Assembly (NCBI GenBank): GCA_029783825.1
Contig: JAREIK010002966.1
Coordinates: 889,323 to 953,322 of the forward strand
Direction: 5' to 3'
DNA from: Sapria himalayana
Taxonomy: Eukaryota > Streptophyta > Magnoliopsida > Malpighiales > Rafflesiaceae
DNA: 64,000 nucleotides
Positions 49,484 through 60,699 of the stretch are shown in pieces. Numbering within the stretch: position 1 is the stretch's first letter; every line of letters starts with the position of its first letter. The position numbers were made by a program, and so were the translations under genes. The notes under the pieces are model-generated. The model made no database searches. It had not been told where the DNA came from and saw only the letters and a program-made list of their open reading frames with translations.

Positions 49484-50287
49484 TATCTGCTCAAGTGATT
49501 CCCACGCACAAACAATATAGCGAATGCAAGGTTCATGCACTACTAAGTTTGAAATAAAAAAAAAGTTCTCTTGAACAAAATGCCATAGAAGAAGCTCTTT
49601 GACAATGATGATGACATGCCCAATTGGTGCCCACAGGACAATGAACTTCTCAGTCCATCTACTTTAAAGCCTACTAGGCCGCCATCAACTCACATTCCAA
49701 CCTCACTTGTTGCAAGTATTTTGATTGTTCCCAATGATTGTATGGCCCTTCCATCTTTACTTGGCCAACATCAATGGGATCCCGGACCAGTTTCTCATGG
49801 ATTTCCGTTGACTATTAATTTAAGGGTGATGCATGATCCTACTAAACCCAGTGAATATCCATTTAAGAACTAACATGCATTTGCAACTTTGGCTTGACCT
49901 ATTTGATGCCAAGATTCATGTTATCCTCGTGGTTGGAGGGCCAGGATGGCATGACTCTAGATGGGTAACCTTGAAGTACATCATGTTTTTTGAATAGAAG
50001 TGTATACAAAAAATATTGCTGGATGACTGCCATCCTATTTTTTGCCTATTATTATTTTCATTCAATGATAATTGTGTGAGTAATGTGTATGGAACCTGTT
50101 AATTTATTTGTTGTTTCTTGTTGATAGGATAGATGGCTTTAGATATTGCTGATAGCTATTTATTTCTAGTTGGAAGTGTATATGCCCTCTCACGTATGTA
50201 CATGTACACATGAGATTTGTATTCTGAACTTGCATAACAATGTTTGAAAGTAATTTGAGGTTAAGAAGCATTGATACAAAAAAAAAA
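49484..50287 (+). pseudogene. SPOC-domain protein gene fragment, part after CACTA-A2
   Basis: Removing A2 and one TTG makes the left reading ending PPL continue as VSAQVIPTHKQYSECKVHA before a stop, so both parts come from one sequence. Further on, 49600-49873 reads DNDDDMPNWCPQDNELL and TRPPSTHIPTSL, like the Asp-rich MPEWCPP tail that I recall from plant SPOC/TFIIS-like proteins. The remaining DNA to 50276 resembles a 3' UTR and ends in a ten-A run (about 50277-50286) at the junction with the A3 satellite, which could be a retrocopy poly(A) tail. Stops and frame changes mark it as dead. Confidence 0.7.
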
Positions 50288-51430
50288 CATACAACAATAT
50301 GTTTAACTATATGTGTATAACTATATATTAATATTTGTATAACTATATAAAACTCTATATAATTAAATATAACTATATTTGTAACTATGTATACATATAT
50401 GTATACATATATGTAAACCTATATATTTGTTTATAACTTTGTATACATTTATGTATGACTACTTATAACAACTTGGTATGAATATATCTATATATAACTA
50501 TATGTTTAACTATATATAACTATTTATAACTATATATACTATATGTATAATAACATATAACTATAAGTAATTGTATCTACTATATGTATAACTATAACAA
50601 CTTTGTACATAATTATATTTAAATATATAATTTACAACATATATTTAATATACATTTTTATATATTAGTATATAAAAATGTATTTTACTATATCTATGCC
50701 TATACATAACTATATTTATAAATATATAAATTAATATGAAAAAATATATATACTTACATGTATAAATATAAGTATAACTATATGGGTAACTAAATGTATA
50801 ACCACATGTAAAATTATTTATATTTACATGTATAACAACATATAACATTATGTTTAACTATATGTGTATAACTATATATAAATATTTGTATAACTATATA
50901 AAACTCTATATAATTAAATATAACTATATTTGTAAATATGTATACATATATATAAATCTATATATTTGTTTATAGCTTTGTATACATTTATGTATAACTA
51001 CTTATAACTACTTGTACGAGTATATCTATATAGAACTATTTGTTTAACTATATATAACTATTTAAAACTATATATACTATATGTATAACAACATATAACT
51101 ATAAATAATTGTATCTTACTATATGTATAACTATAAAAACTTTATACATAACTATATTTAAATATATAATTTACAACATATATTTAATATACATGTTTAT
51201 ATATTAGTATATAAAAACGTATGTTACTATATCTATATCAATACAGAACTATATTTATAAAAATATAAAGTTATATGAAAAAAATGTATATTCCTACTTG
51301 TATAATATAAGTATATCTCTATGTGTAACTATATGTATAATCATGTGAAACTATATTTATAATTACATGTATAACAACATACAATATTGTGTTTAACTAT
51401 ATGTGTATAACTATATATGTATAACCACTT
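50288..51430 (+). repeat. 545-bp satellite, copy in A3
   Basis: Just over two monomers, with the landmark CATACAAC/CATATAAC at 50288, 50839 and 51379, giving periods of 551 and 540 bp. An intact equivalent of the ARF1 target site lies near 50548-50575. Confidence 0.88.
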
Positions 51431-51439
51431 AATTAGTGT

Positions 51440-52017
51440 TATATGCATTAAAGGCTAAAGTTATAGTGTAGATGAGATTGATTATTATGGTCAACTCATA
51501 GAAGTTATTGAGTTGGAGTATCTTGGACTCAAAAATAATAAGCTTGTTATATTAAAGTATGAGTTGTTTTATCACGCACGAAATGTGGGTGCAAAGATTC
51601 ATTCGGATTATAAGCTAGTGTATGTTAACCATAAACACAGATTTAATCGATATGAGCCATTTATTATGGCAGTTTAAGCCACTAAAGTATATTTATTGTA
51701 CATATCTGAGTTTATCACATGATAAGAGTGATTGGTGGATGATTTGCAAAATTAAAGCTTGATCAAATTTTGAAGTACCAACATCTCAACAAAGAAGTGC
51801 AAACTTAGCTATTGTACCAGCATTCCAAGAAGATGACATATATAATATTGAGTCTATGCATGTAGATGAAGATCTAGAAAATTTATGTGACTCAAATGGT
51901 TGCCCAATAGAAAATGAAGATGATCAATTTCTATCTGAAAATGAGATGAATCTTCCATTAGAATCATACAAATTGTCAGAAGATTCATTGGAGGATGATA
52001 GTGATGTCGATAATTAA
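51440..52017 (+). pseudogene. CACTA tnp2 C-terminal part with DUF4216
   Basis: DUF4216 is visible at about 51470-51680: DYYGQLIEVIELEYLGLKNN, ILKYELFYHARNVG, LVYVNHKHRFNRYEPFIMAV. The stop TAA at 51676 follows at once where functional copies continue. Another frame then gives PTSQQRSANLAIVPAFQEDD and a very acidic tail (EDSLEDDSDVDN) ending at 52017, as expected for the TNPD C-terminus. The N-terminal tnp2 and DUF4218 domains are absent, so the gene is truncated and inactive. Confidence 0.82.
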
Positions 52018-52159
52018 ACTATTATAATTATATTATAAAATTAAACTATCAAAGACTTTTTATATTTGTAGAAATCTATTGATGTGTTTTATTCTAAAAT
52101 GCATGGTTGTTCATCATATCTTTATTATTTGTTCTATGTTTTTATTTTTTGTACAACAA

Positions 52160-53970
52160 ATAGCACCTAAATGACATGGTCGTGGTAGAGGTGGATGTGG
52201 ATGTAGTAATGAACCAAATTCATCTAGTATTTTACACAATGTAGCAAATTTAGTACCATCTCATACCCATCATATCCAGACTTCAACATCACAATCACCA
52301 TCTCCATTTCCATCACCATTACCATCATTGACACCTTTACAATCAGCTTTTATTAGATATAAGCCCACCACCCATTTTCCTTCCTGCACATACTTTTTGT
52401 ACATTACCATCTTATACATCACATTTTACACCAATAGTTCCCCCATTTACAAAACCATCGACATCATCAAATATTGTGCCTTCCTCTACATTTAGTGCTA
52501 AGTTAGTAATTGAGATTCTGGATTGGAGGTGTAAAAAATATATAAATATTACTTGAATAAAAAATTATGATGTTTCTGTTAATGATAATTTTAATGACTT
52601 TCAAGTAAAAATAATGAAATAAAAGCATTGAAAATTAATTATCTAATTAATTAACTATTATGTTAATTATTATTCAAGCAGTAAATAATTATGCCCTTGT
52701 TATTAATATAAATTCTTTTGTGATTTTTCTATATACAGAATCTATGCACATGGCTACCCAAATTTAATGGAAGATAAAATCATTGTGGGAGAGCAAATAT
52801 GTTGAATGGTATTCTGATTTTGTCCATAAATTGAAGAATATAAAGAAAGGATGGATTTTATATCCAAGGATGATTGGTCCAAGTGGTTTAAGTATTGGGA
52901 GGAGCCAGATGTGAAGAAAAAATCAGAGATTTCCAGCAAATATCGATGAACTGAGGTAGCCAGACTAGGTACAAAAATGTCTCGCCACATAGGAGGGTCA
53001 AAAGTAAATCATTGAGCATGCTCGAGATTTGGTAAAACTTTAAAATTTTAAACATTTATATATATAGTGGTTTTCCTAATAGTCTAAATAAATAAAATCT
53101 ATGCGTAGTTTTATTAATATTGTTAAAATTTTTATAATTTGTTATTTTATGACTTAATAAATACATAAACTAAGTTGAAAAATTTGGTTGATATCTCAAT
53201 TTTTATGAGATTTTCAGAAAGATGCATGTGAAGAAATCAGATGGTCAGTTTGTTGATAACAAGTCTCCGATGATTACTATAAGAATCTATTATATTAATA
53301 AAATTTGTATATCACTAAAGTAAATTTTAAAAGTTGTTTGGAATGCAACATATTAAATTTATTTTATCTATATCTATAATATTATTTTTTTTATTTTGTC
53401 ATAGGAACTAATTGAGGAATGTGTGACAGCAGCTTCTTAAAAAGTTGAGGGTTCTATCGATCTTTAGCCAATTGACTATGATCCTATCTATTTGGAGACA
53501 ATAGGAGGCCATAAGAAGCAGTGGAGTGTATGGCATCAGCACTAAGGGAGTGGCTTTTTATTGTAGCAGTCATGCTTCTAATTTATCTATCACAACTATG
53601 GTGGATGAGGTGGTCAAACAACAAGTAATGGAAACAAATGAATGTTTTGAAGTTATGGAGATTGAAATGAAAGAGAAGGATGAGCAGATATCTCATTTGA
53701 AGGAAGACATGCAGGAAATGAAAGAAGAGAATGATGAGAAGATTACTCATTTGAAAGAAGAAATGTAGGAAATGAAAGAAGAGAAGGATAAGCAGATTAC
53801 TCATTTGAATGAAGAAAAACAATAAATTAAAGAAATGAATGATGAGATGAAAGAAACTAAGAATTTAATGCAATAGTAGATATCTTATATGTGGTCAAAG
53901 TTAGCAGCATTGACGCGAGAAATAGCATTCCAAGATTCAAATGCAAAACCTCATAAGAGAGGCTAACACA
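52160..53970 (+). pseudogene. CACTA tnpA-like gene (Transposase_24) with coiled coil
   Basis: It begins near 52163 with HGRGRGGCGCS, the counterpart of MARGQGRG in CACTA-B, then a Ser/Pro/Thr-rich linker (52.2-52.5 kb). Exon-like pieces follow: 52741-53030 (YPNLMEDKI, DDWSKWYKYWEEPDVKKKSE), about 53217-53270 (KMHVKKSDGQFVDNKSP) and 53405-53960 (DYDPIYLETIGGHKKQWSVY). The C-terminal part (53583-53870) is a coiled coil with repeated MKEKDEQISHLKEDMQ-like heptads, suited to dimerisation. Stops at 53767 and 53823 break it. TNPA-type proteins bind subterminal repeats and bring element ends together. Confidence 0.8.
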
Positions 53971-53974
53971 CATT

Positions 53975-54750
53975 CAATAATTAATTATGAGGATGATTTC
54001 ATATTAGAATTATTTTTGAACTATTTTTGATTTTTGTCTATGTGTAGCAAAACAAGATGATATATTTTTTGAGGTATCAATTTTTTTTATTATAGTTTTG
54101 TTCTTTGCTTTGCCAATTAACCCAATAATAAATCTTTGCTATACATCTAATGTGAGATGCATGGAAAAATTTTTATTCAAAGCCTTCAGACATTGTAATG
54201 GTCCATCCTATACATGGGTCCCATCTTGGGCTATCTCTGTTGGATCAAAAGGAGGCCAAACTTCAATTATTTTCATTATTCCTGAAGCATTTTATTTTTG
54301 CACCCACACACACACTCTCTAAACATCATTTCTGGACATCTTTTAGATATTTTTTGAAGTTGTATGAGTATCAACTTAGATTTTTGTTTGTTCATGTCTA
54401 TAATTACTATTTTTATATATCTATGAATATGTTTGAGTGTACTCGAATATTTTGGGTAGAGTTTTAGCCTATTATAGGTATGTAAAAGGCTTGGTTGGTC
54501 CTCTTGGTTCTAGGAACAGTATGTTAGCTTCTGAAGTTGTGAGTCGGATAAAAATTTTAGTCCCACGCAGATGCAAGTTTGTTCTTGAGACTCTTATTTC
54601 TTGTAGTTCTATGTTGTCACTGTTCAGATCTGTGACTACTTATTATCGATCATTTTGTGAATTAAACTATTGAAATGTTAATAGCCATTATAATTGCTAA
54701 TGAATGTGTTCATTTTGCTTGTTCTCCTTCTTTTGCATGTTCATAGTTTC
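53975..54750 (+). other. Right conserved block of family A in A3
   Basis: About 54247-54630 matches 7415-7790 in A1 (shared AAAAGGAGGC, CTCTCTAAACATCAT, GGACATCTTTTAGAT, TTTAGCCTATTATAGGTATG). The open stretches here are not recognisable proteins. 54690-54750 is pyrimidine-rich and ends CATAG, like the 3' end of an intron preceding the BPC start codon. Confidence 0.6.
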
Positions 54751-54984
54751 ATGGATGACGATGGGCTGAACATGATGAACTATGGCTATTTAAAGCTATT
54801 TTTCCAGGGGCATCTTGGTCTACATCTAATCCATAACATGTGAGACCAAGACATGAAGCCTTTCTTACTAGGAAGTGATCTTAACAACTTAATGGTTAAT
54901 GCCAACAATTCATTCAATCCCCATTAATGCATTGTCTCCAACACTTCTCTTGCACTGCAATCCATGAGAGATGGTTGGATAAAC
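54751..54984 (+). pseudogene. BPC-like: BBR/BPC GAGA-binding factor, N-terminal fragment
   Basis: One frame runs from ATG at 54751: MDDDGLNMMNYGYLKL, FFQGHLGLHLIHNM, stop, DQDMKPFLLGSDLN, LMVNANNSFNPH, stop, CIVSNT, then SMRDGWIN. It aligns without gaps in frame to the N-terminus of plant BASIC PENTACYSTEINE / GAGA-binding activators (MDDDG...NWGYYEP, FKGHLGLQLMSS, RDTKPFLSG, MVNANGTFHPRDC, VRDSW). These nuclear factors bind GA repeats and recruit chromatin regulators. The DNA-binding Cys-rich C-terminus is absent. Two in-frame stops make this a dead captured fragment within A3. Confidence 0.87.
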
Positions 54985-55079
54985 TAAAAAGATTAGCTTT
55001 TGAAGTTTTGTGCCTTCATTATGAAGTTTAAATGGGATAATACTAATTTATTGCAATTTTTGTCATCTGAGGCTATGTG

Positions 55080-55400
55080 ATTATATTTATGTGCGTATAT
55101 ATGTATGTATATACTATAGTATATATGTACATATATACTCAATATCATATATACTACAGTACATATGTACATATATACTCAGTATCATATATACTATAGT
55201 ATATATGTACATATATACTCAGTATCATATATACTATAGTATATATGTACATATATACTCAGTATCATATGCACTTAGTATATATGTAGATATACTGAGT
55301 ATATATGTACGTAAAATAGTGCAGTATATATTACATCTAGACTACACAATTATACGTACATATATACTATAGTATATATGTACGTATATACTAAATTTAT
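55080..55400. repeat. Palindromic AT array 1 in A3
   Basis: Tandem copies of GTACATATATACTCAGTATC followed by ATATACTATAGTATAT, period about 52 bp, at least three near-perfect units between 55100 and 55270. Most regular of all the palindromic arrays in the window. Confidence 0.9.
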
Positions 55401-56030
55401 TGCCATGATCTCTAAGAAATATGACTAGTTTTTTAATTCCGCTTGAATTTTATGCTTGCATGATGATGCCACAAGAGAAAACTGGCAAAGTAGATTAAAA
55501 AGTTAATGATGAAGGGACTAATTGACCCAGAAAAAACTAATTCCTTCTCTTTGTTTCTTGAAAGTTGAGTTGTTTCCTTTTGCTAGTACAAAGATTTTGA
55601 AAGAATTCAAGAAAATACTTATGGCATGTGTATTTTGTGAGTTCTACTTTTCTTTTCTTTTTAGATACTATGTTTAAGATTCTCATCACTACTATTAACT
55701 CCTTTTTTTCCCTAGCAGTTTTGTAGGATTTTGAAGCCTTAACTCCAAATATTCTTGTAAGAATAATCGAAACTGTGGAAGGCAGTGGTCTAGTTATTTT
55801 ACTTCTTCGAACCCTACCATCACTCATGAGTTTGTGTACCATGGTCTTGTTGAGTTACATTTCATTGCTCATTATTTATTTACATGAAAACATGATATGC
55901 ATTCTTTGATCATTGTATTAGAATGTCTCTGTTGTTCCGCACATGTTAGGATGTTAATGAGACATTTAGAAAATAGTCGCACTCTGAAATAGTTTCTCAG
56001 TTCAATGAGAGGTTCCTCTTATATGTGCAG
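55400..56030 (+). other. Captured fragment in A3, partly from the SPOC locus
   Basis: Lies exactly between two palindromic arrays. The part 55789-55990 is a diverged copy of 34666-34864, next to the SPOC-gene fragment (shared GTCTAGTTATTTTACTTCTT, GAGTTACATTT, CATGATATGCATTCTTTGAT, GGATGTTAATGAGA). The part 55400-55788 has no copy elsewhere in the window that I can see. The open stretch on the minus strand (55537-55842) is not supported as a gene. Confidence 0.7.
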
Positions 56031-56034
56031 ATAA

Positions 56035-56350
56035 GAGAAATGCTAGTATATCTCTTATATGTACATACTGAGTATATATGTTCATATATATAATATACTA
56101 TAGTATATACATACATATATGATGTAGTATATACGTACGTATATACTATAGTATAATATACATATATACTATAGTATAATATACATATATACTCAATATA
56201 TCTACAAATATATTATAGTACATGTACATATAATACTACAGAATTATATGTACATATATTCTACCATAATATATGTAACTAGTGAAATGCTAGTATATAT
56301 GTACATATACACTCTAGTATAAATGTACATATATACTATAGTATTATATA
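56035..56350. repeat. Palindromic AT array 2 in A3
   Basis: GTACATATATACTATAGTAT-type palindromes; closes the insert at 55400-56030. It is followed by the conserved block 56350-56650 (TTGATTGACTGG, AAGCTTGTAGAAATGA, TAGATACATTGATGAA), homologous to 9350-9610. Confidence 0.85.
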
Positions 56351-56649
56351 TTTATCAAAATAGAACTTTTTTTATTTATTAATTTTGAATTGATTGACTG
56401 GTTTAATTTTCGTATAGATATGATACTATAATGTTCCCTATACGAAGCTTGTAGAAATGAAGGGATTTTTTAAAAGACATGACACCCCACGACTAGGATA
56501 ACTTTGTCGCAGTATAAAGATGGTGATCAGAGAAAATGGGGGAGAAAAAGGAACGTCAATTTCATGGATAGATTATACATTATGCAATGTCATTAGATAC
56601 ATTGATGAAAAAGATGTAATAAAATTTTATTATGTTTTTGTTTTAACTA

Positions 56650-57060
56650 TGCAAAACAATGGTTGCGTAGAATGTATTTATTCAAAATTTTTATGCAAAA
56701 AATATTTTCATCTTCCCATGTTGCACATGAGCATGGTAGAGTGCTCCATTTTTCTATGTTCATGTTTCTTATTGCTCTGTTGATAGTTACCATTACTGAT
56801 GATCTATCTCTATTTCATCTGTTAGTTCTTTTGTTAGCTTGTCATCTCCATCATGGCGGGGCAAAGCAACACACTTATAGATCTTGGGACCGAGAGAAAG
56901 TTCTGGTTATGGGGAGGCAAGATGCAAACTTTGATGCACCAAGCCTGGCTCGTGGCTTGTCTTCCAGGTTTTCCTCTAAGAGTTTTTAGAGATATTTTCC
57001 TAAATTTAAATAATCTTTCCTTTTCTTATTTATATTGATAGTGAAGTATTGTGCCATCTT
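56650..57060 (+). other. Unidentified fragment between cassettes of A3
   Basis: A less AT-rich stretch, roughly 56740-56990, reads HHGGAKQHTYRSWDREKVLV and DANFDAPSLARGLSSRF in one frame and MAGQSNTLIDLGTERKFWLW in another. I recognise neither. It may be another captured gene piece between the first and second palindromic cassette. Confidence 0.35.
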
Positions 57061-57830
57061 TGTGAAGTAAAAATGGGGTAATACTAATTTGTTGTAGTTT
57101 TGTGTCATCTGAGGCTATGTGATTATATATATATACATATAATATTGCATTATATACGTACATATATACTATAGTACATATGTAATATATATTGAGTATA
57201 TATATATGTATATACTAAGTATATATCTACGTATATACCAAGTACATATGTATGTATTTACTGAGTATATATGTATGTATATATTGAATATATATGTACG
57301 TATAATACTATAGTATATATGTACATATATACTCAGTATATCTACATATATACTATAGTATATAAGTGCATATAATACTATAGTATATATTGACATATAC
57401 TATAGTAATTTATCTAAGTAGTGAAATGGTAGTATATACGTATATATACACTATAGTATAAATGACATATATACTACAATATTATATATTTATCTAAACA
57501 TAACTTTTTTTATTTATTTATTTTGATTTGTTGACTAGTTTAAATTCATACATATATGGTACCACAATCTTCCCCATATGAAGCTTGTAGAAGTGAAGGA
57601 ATTTTTCACTAGACATGATGCACCACGACTAGGATAGCTTTGTCGGAATAGAAAGATTATGACGAGGATAGCTGGGGGAGAGAAAGCAATGTCAATTTCA
57701 CGGATAGATTAAACTTTATACACTATCGTTAGATACATTGATAAATAAGATATAATAAAATTTTGTTATATTTTTGTTTAACTATATAAAATATTGTATT
57801 AAAATAATATATTGATTGATTTTAATTTTT
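57060..57830 (+). repeat. Second cassette copy of A3, palindromic array
   Basis: Repeats the layout of 55035-56650 without an insert: GGGGTAATACTAATTTG, TCATCTGAGGCTATGTGATT, a palindromic array (57120-57480), then the right conserved block with TAGATACATTGATAAATAAG (57730). The cassette is therefore duplicated within A3, as in A2. Confidence 0.75.
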
Positions 57831-57949
57831 GTTAATTATAAATTATCATTTTTAGTTTTTGTTTTTACTCAATTTAATATAAAAACATGCAATTATTTAA
57901 TTAAATTATTTGAAAAAAAAAATAGTGAAAATAGTTTTTTGAATAAAAA

Positions 57950-58254
57950 TAGCTAGGGAATTTTCCCTTGGTAATTTAGCTAGGGATTTTTCTTTTTCTA
58001 ATTTAGTTAGGAAATTTTTTGAAGCTTCAAATTAAGGTAAAAATTAGATAGGAAAATTATTAATTTAGCTAGGGTATTTTCTGCCCCTATAGTTTTTTTA
58101 GCTAGGGACTTTTTCCCTCGTCATTTTTTAGCAACGAGCACTTTAGCTTTGGAAAGGTTCCATCATTATTCCATCATTATATCCACTTTAGCGATAAAAA
58201 TAACCCATTGTGCTAGGAAAAATTCCCAAGCTATTTGGGATTTTTATTGTAGTG
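57950..58254 (+). repeat. Right subterminal repeats and terminus of CACTA-A3
   Basis: TAGCTAGGGA repeats, a weaker terminal hairpin at about 58202-58244 (CCCATTGTGCTAGG, then AAGCTATTTGGG) and the end ATTGTAGTG at 58254. Confidence 0.85.
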
Positions 58255-59070
58255 GTCTATCAATCTTTCAATTAATCTTTCTATCAAACTATCTTTCAAA
58301 TTGTCTATCAAACTGCCTATCTATATGTATATTTGTCTTTTTGTTGTCTGTGTATCTATATTTCAATTTTTTTGTTGACTTTCTGACTATCTATCTACAT
58401 GTCTGTATATCTGTATGTTTGTCTATCTATCTATCTACCTGCTTGACCGACTACTTACATGGCTACCTGCCTATCTATCTATCTATCTATGTGTGTGTAT
58501 CTATTTATCTATCTTCTATCAATCAATCTATCAATCAATCAATCAATCAATCAATCTCTCTAACAATTTGTCTATCAATTTGTCTATTAAACTATCAATC
58601 TAAATGTTTATTTGTCTTTTTTTGCCTATCTATCTATATTTTTATTTATTTGTTTGATTCTCTAACTATCAATCTACATGTCTGTCTATCTGTGTGTTTG
58701 TGTGTCTATCTGTCTACCTGCTTGATTGTCTTCCTACCTATCTACCTGCCTGTATATCTAGATAGACAAATAGATCATCTATTTGTCTATCTATCTATCT
58801 GTCTATCTATCTTTTTATCTATCAATTAGTCTATCTATATGTCTATCTATCTGTCTATCTACTTTTTTATCTATTTGTCTATTTTATCTATCTATCTATT
58901 TGTCTATTTTTTATATATCTATCTATCTGTCTGTCTGTCTGTCTGTTTATCAATATATCTATATATGTATTTGTGACTGTATCTATCTATCTATCTATCT
59001 ATCTTTGTATCAATCAATCTATCTAACTATCTATTTGATTATCTTTATTTTTATCTATTTATCTATCTAT
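58255..59070. repeat. TATC microsatellite between A3 and a LINE
   Basis: About 815 bp of degenerate TATC/TGTC repeats, the same family as 22499-32973. The left edge is the exact end of A3; the right edge is a T8 run at about 59071-59078, the complement of the LINE 3' A-run. Readings such as 58149-58829 are by-products. Confidence 0.92.
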
Positions 59071-59078
59071 TTTTTTTA

Positions 59079-60121
59079 AGATTTGTTTATTAATTATAGC
59101 CATCTCTTTTGGCGGAGGAATCTCCTTTTTACAAGCTACATATACCCTTTCCCCTCTTACATCCTTCCCAATTTTCAAAAAATAAAACATTTAATTTACA
59201 TGTAAATTTCCTAATTGAAACATGACAACTAGGTTTCCTTTCTAATTGGGCCTTCCTTTGCATCTTTTTCCTTGATCTTTATTAATTTTTCTTTTTCCAT
59301 TTAGCTTCACTCTACTTCTTATATCATGTGCTATATTGTCTTATTCCTGCTTTCACTTGTTTTTGGCTGGATCTTTTCTATATAAACTCTAAATTCCTAC
59401 AACAACAAAGAAAAGAAAGCATTTCCAGGGTATAAGTTATTCCCTATGTTTACCTTTTTGTTTGATCCACTTGAATCTAACGTTTAGTCCTCTTTGCTAT
59501 TTTTCCCATTGTGCTGATTTGAGGCTTTATCTGCTCCTCGAATCCTCTATCGTTCATTTAATCCGAAGTCACCTTCTTCTTCCCCCATTTGACTGGTTCT
59601 GATCTGATTAGTGTAGCATCTCTTCTCCCCGATTCCTAATCTAGACACTAACAGTTCCAAGTACCTATTGACTTAAATAAAATAACACATGACATTACTT
59701 TCTTTCCAAAAATAGACTTTTACAGACATCAATATAATACAGATTCAATTACTTATACTGACATAGACACTTGTTCAGACTCCCTGCCGGATCCTCTTGC
59801 TTTTCCCGTGCTACAGAAAAACACAAAAATGTAAACCAAAACAAAGAGCCAATTACAAAATAGACCACTGCTGTATCTTATCCTTATTTATATTTCCTCT
59901 TAAATCTTTTTATATATCATGGGGAGATAGAAAAACCTCAACACAGCAAACTATACCCCCCATAACGATTAAATTCATTATTAGATTTTACAATTTTTCA
60001 CCTAAATATTCTTAAATTCTAGGCTTTAACAAGAGAAAAATTCCTACCCTTTCACTCTTAGGTATGGGAAGGCAAGTTTATCTAGTCTTGCCAATCCCTT
60101 TAGTTTTTATGGAATAGTCCC
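59079..60121 (-). other. 3' untranslated part of the LINE
   Basis: Downstream of the RNase H stop in LINE orientation. No coding sequence is seen; the open stretch at 59797-60015 on the plus strand is unsupported. Confidence 0.55.
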
Positions 60122-60640
60122 CTATACATACTCAATATCTCGTTTACTCATTCCTATTCTAGCGATGCAGTCTGCTAGCGCATTGGCCTCCCTATAAATA
60201 TGTAAAATATTTGCATTTAATTCATTAACAAGATTTTTTATTATATCAATCTCCTCCTCATACTTCCATAACAATACTTTTTTCATTACCAAATTAACTA
60301 AAGTCAATGAATCTACCTGTATTTGTAGGTTATTAATGCCTAGCTCTTTACAGATATACAACCCTTTTTTTAATGCAATTATTTCTGAGTGAAGAGCTGA
60401 GGAAGCTTTACCTGAAAGAGTGAATGCTTTAATAATACTCCCTTGAGAATCTCTTATTGTCCCTCCTCCTCCTACTGCCCCTATATCCCTATTAAAGCTA
60501 CCATCCGTGTTAAGGGATATCTTTCCTTCCGGGGGCTTACTCCAACTTATGCTCTTTACCCTATGTGTCTTAGTCTTATTAATGGTGAGTGACAATGTAT
60601 TTTTAAGTTTTCTAACCATATCTATATTCTCAACTTTCAA
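60122..60640 (-). pseudogene. LINE RNase H domain (RVT_3 type)
   Basis: An open stretch of about 172 codons carries WSKPPEGKISLNTDGSFN (first catalytic Asp in NTDGS), GGGGTIRDSQGSIIKAF, SALHSEIIALKKGL (catalytic Glu), QIQVDSLTLVNLV (catalytic Asp in QVDS) and HIYREANALADCIARIG (final REAN-AD motif). All four catalytic positions of the plant RNase H fold can be matched. In the parent element this is the C-terminal end of ORF2 and degrades RNA in RNA-DNA hybrids. The upstream junction with the zf-RVT region is broken by stops. Confidence 0.9.
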
Positions 60641-60699
60641 GGGTTTAATATTAGATATATTACTAATTTTCTTCCTAATATCTTTAATATTTCAACTGA

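Larger units (their letters stand above)
50288..58254 (+). mobile_element. CACTA element, family A copy A3, 5'-truncated
   Basis: Order: satellite (50288-51430), tnp2 tail with DUF4216 (51.45-52.02), tnpA gene (52.16-53.97), right conserved block (54.25-54.63), BPC fragment, palindromic arrays with an insert, a second palindromic array, and TAGCTAGGG subterminal repeats ending TTTTTATTGTAGTG at 58254. The left arm and the first part of tnp2 are missing; the copy begins directly at the A-run ending the SPOC fragment. The next base after 58254 is TATC microsatellite. Confidence 0.8.

Noticed and set aside
55091..55372. 93-codon open reading in the A3 palindromic array
   Set aside because: Low-complexity Tyr/Ile reading from the 52-bp palindromic tandem repeat.
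55537..55842. 101-codon minus-strand open reading in the A3 cargo
   Set aside because: The region is better explained as a copy of 34666-34864 read on the plus strand; no domain on the minus strand.
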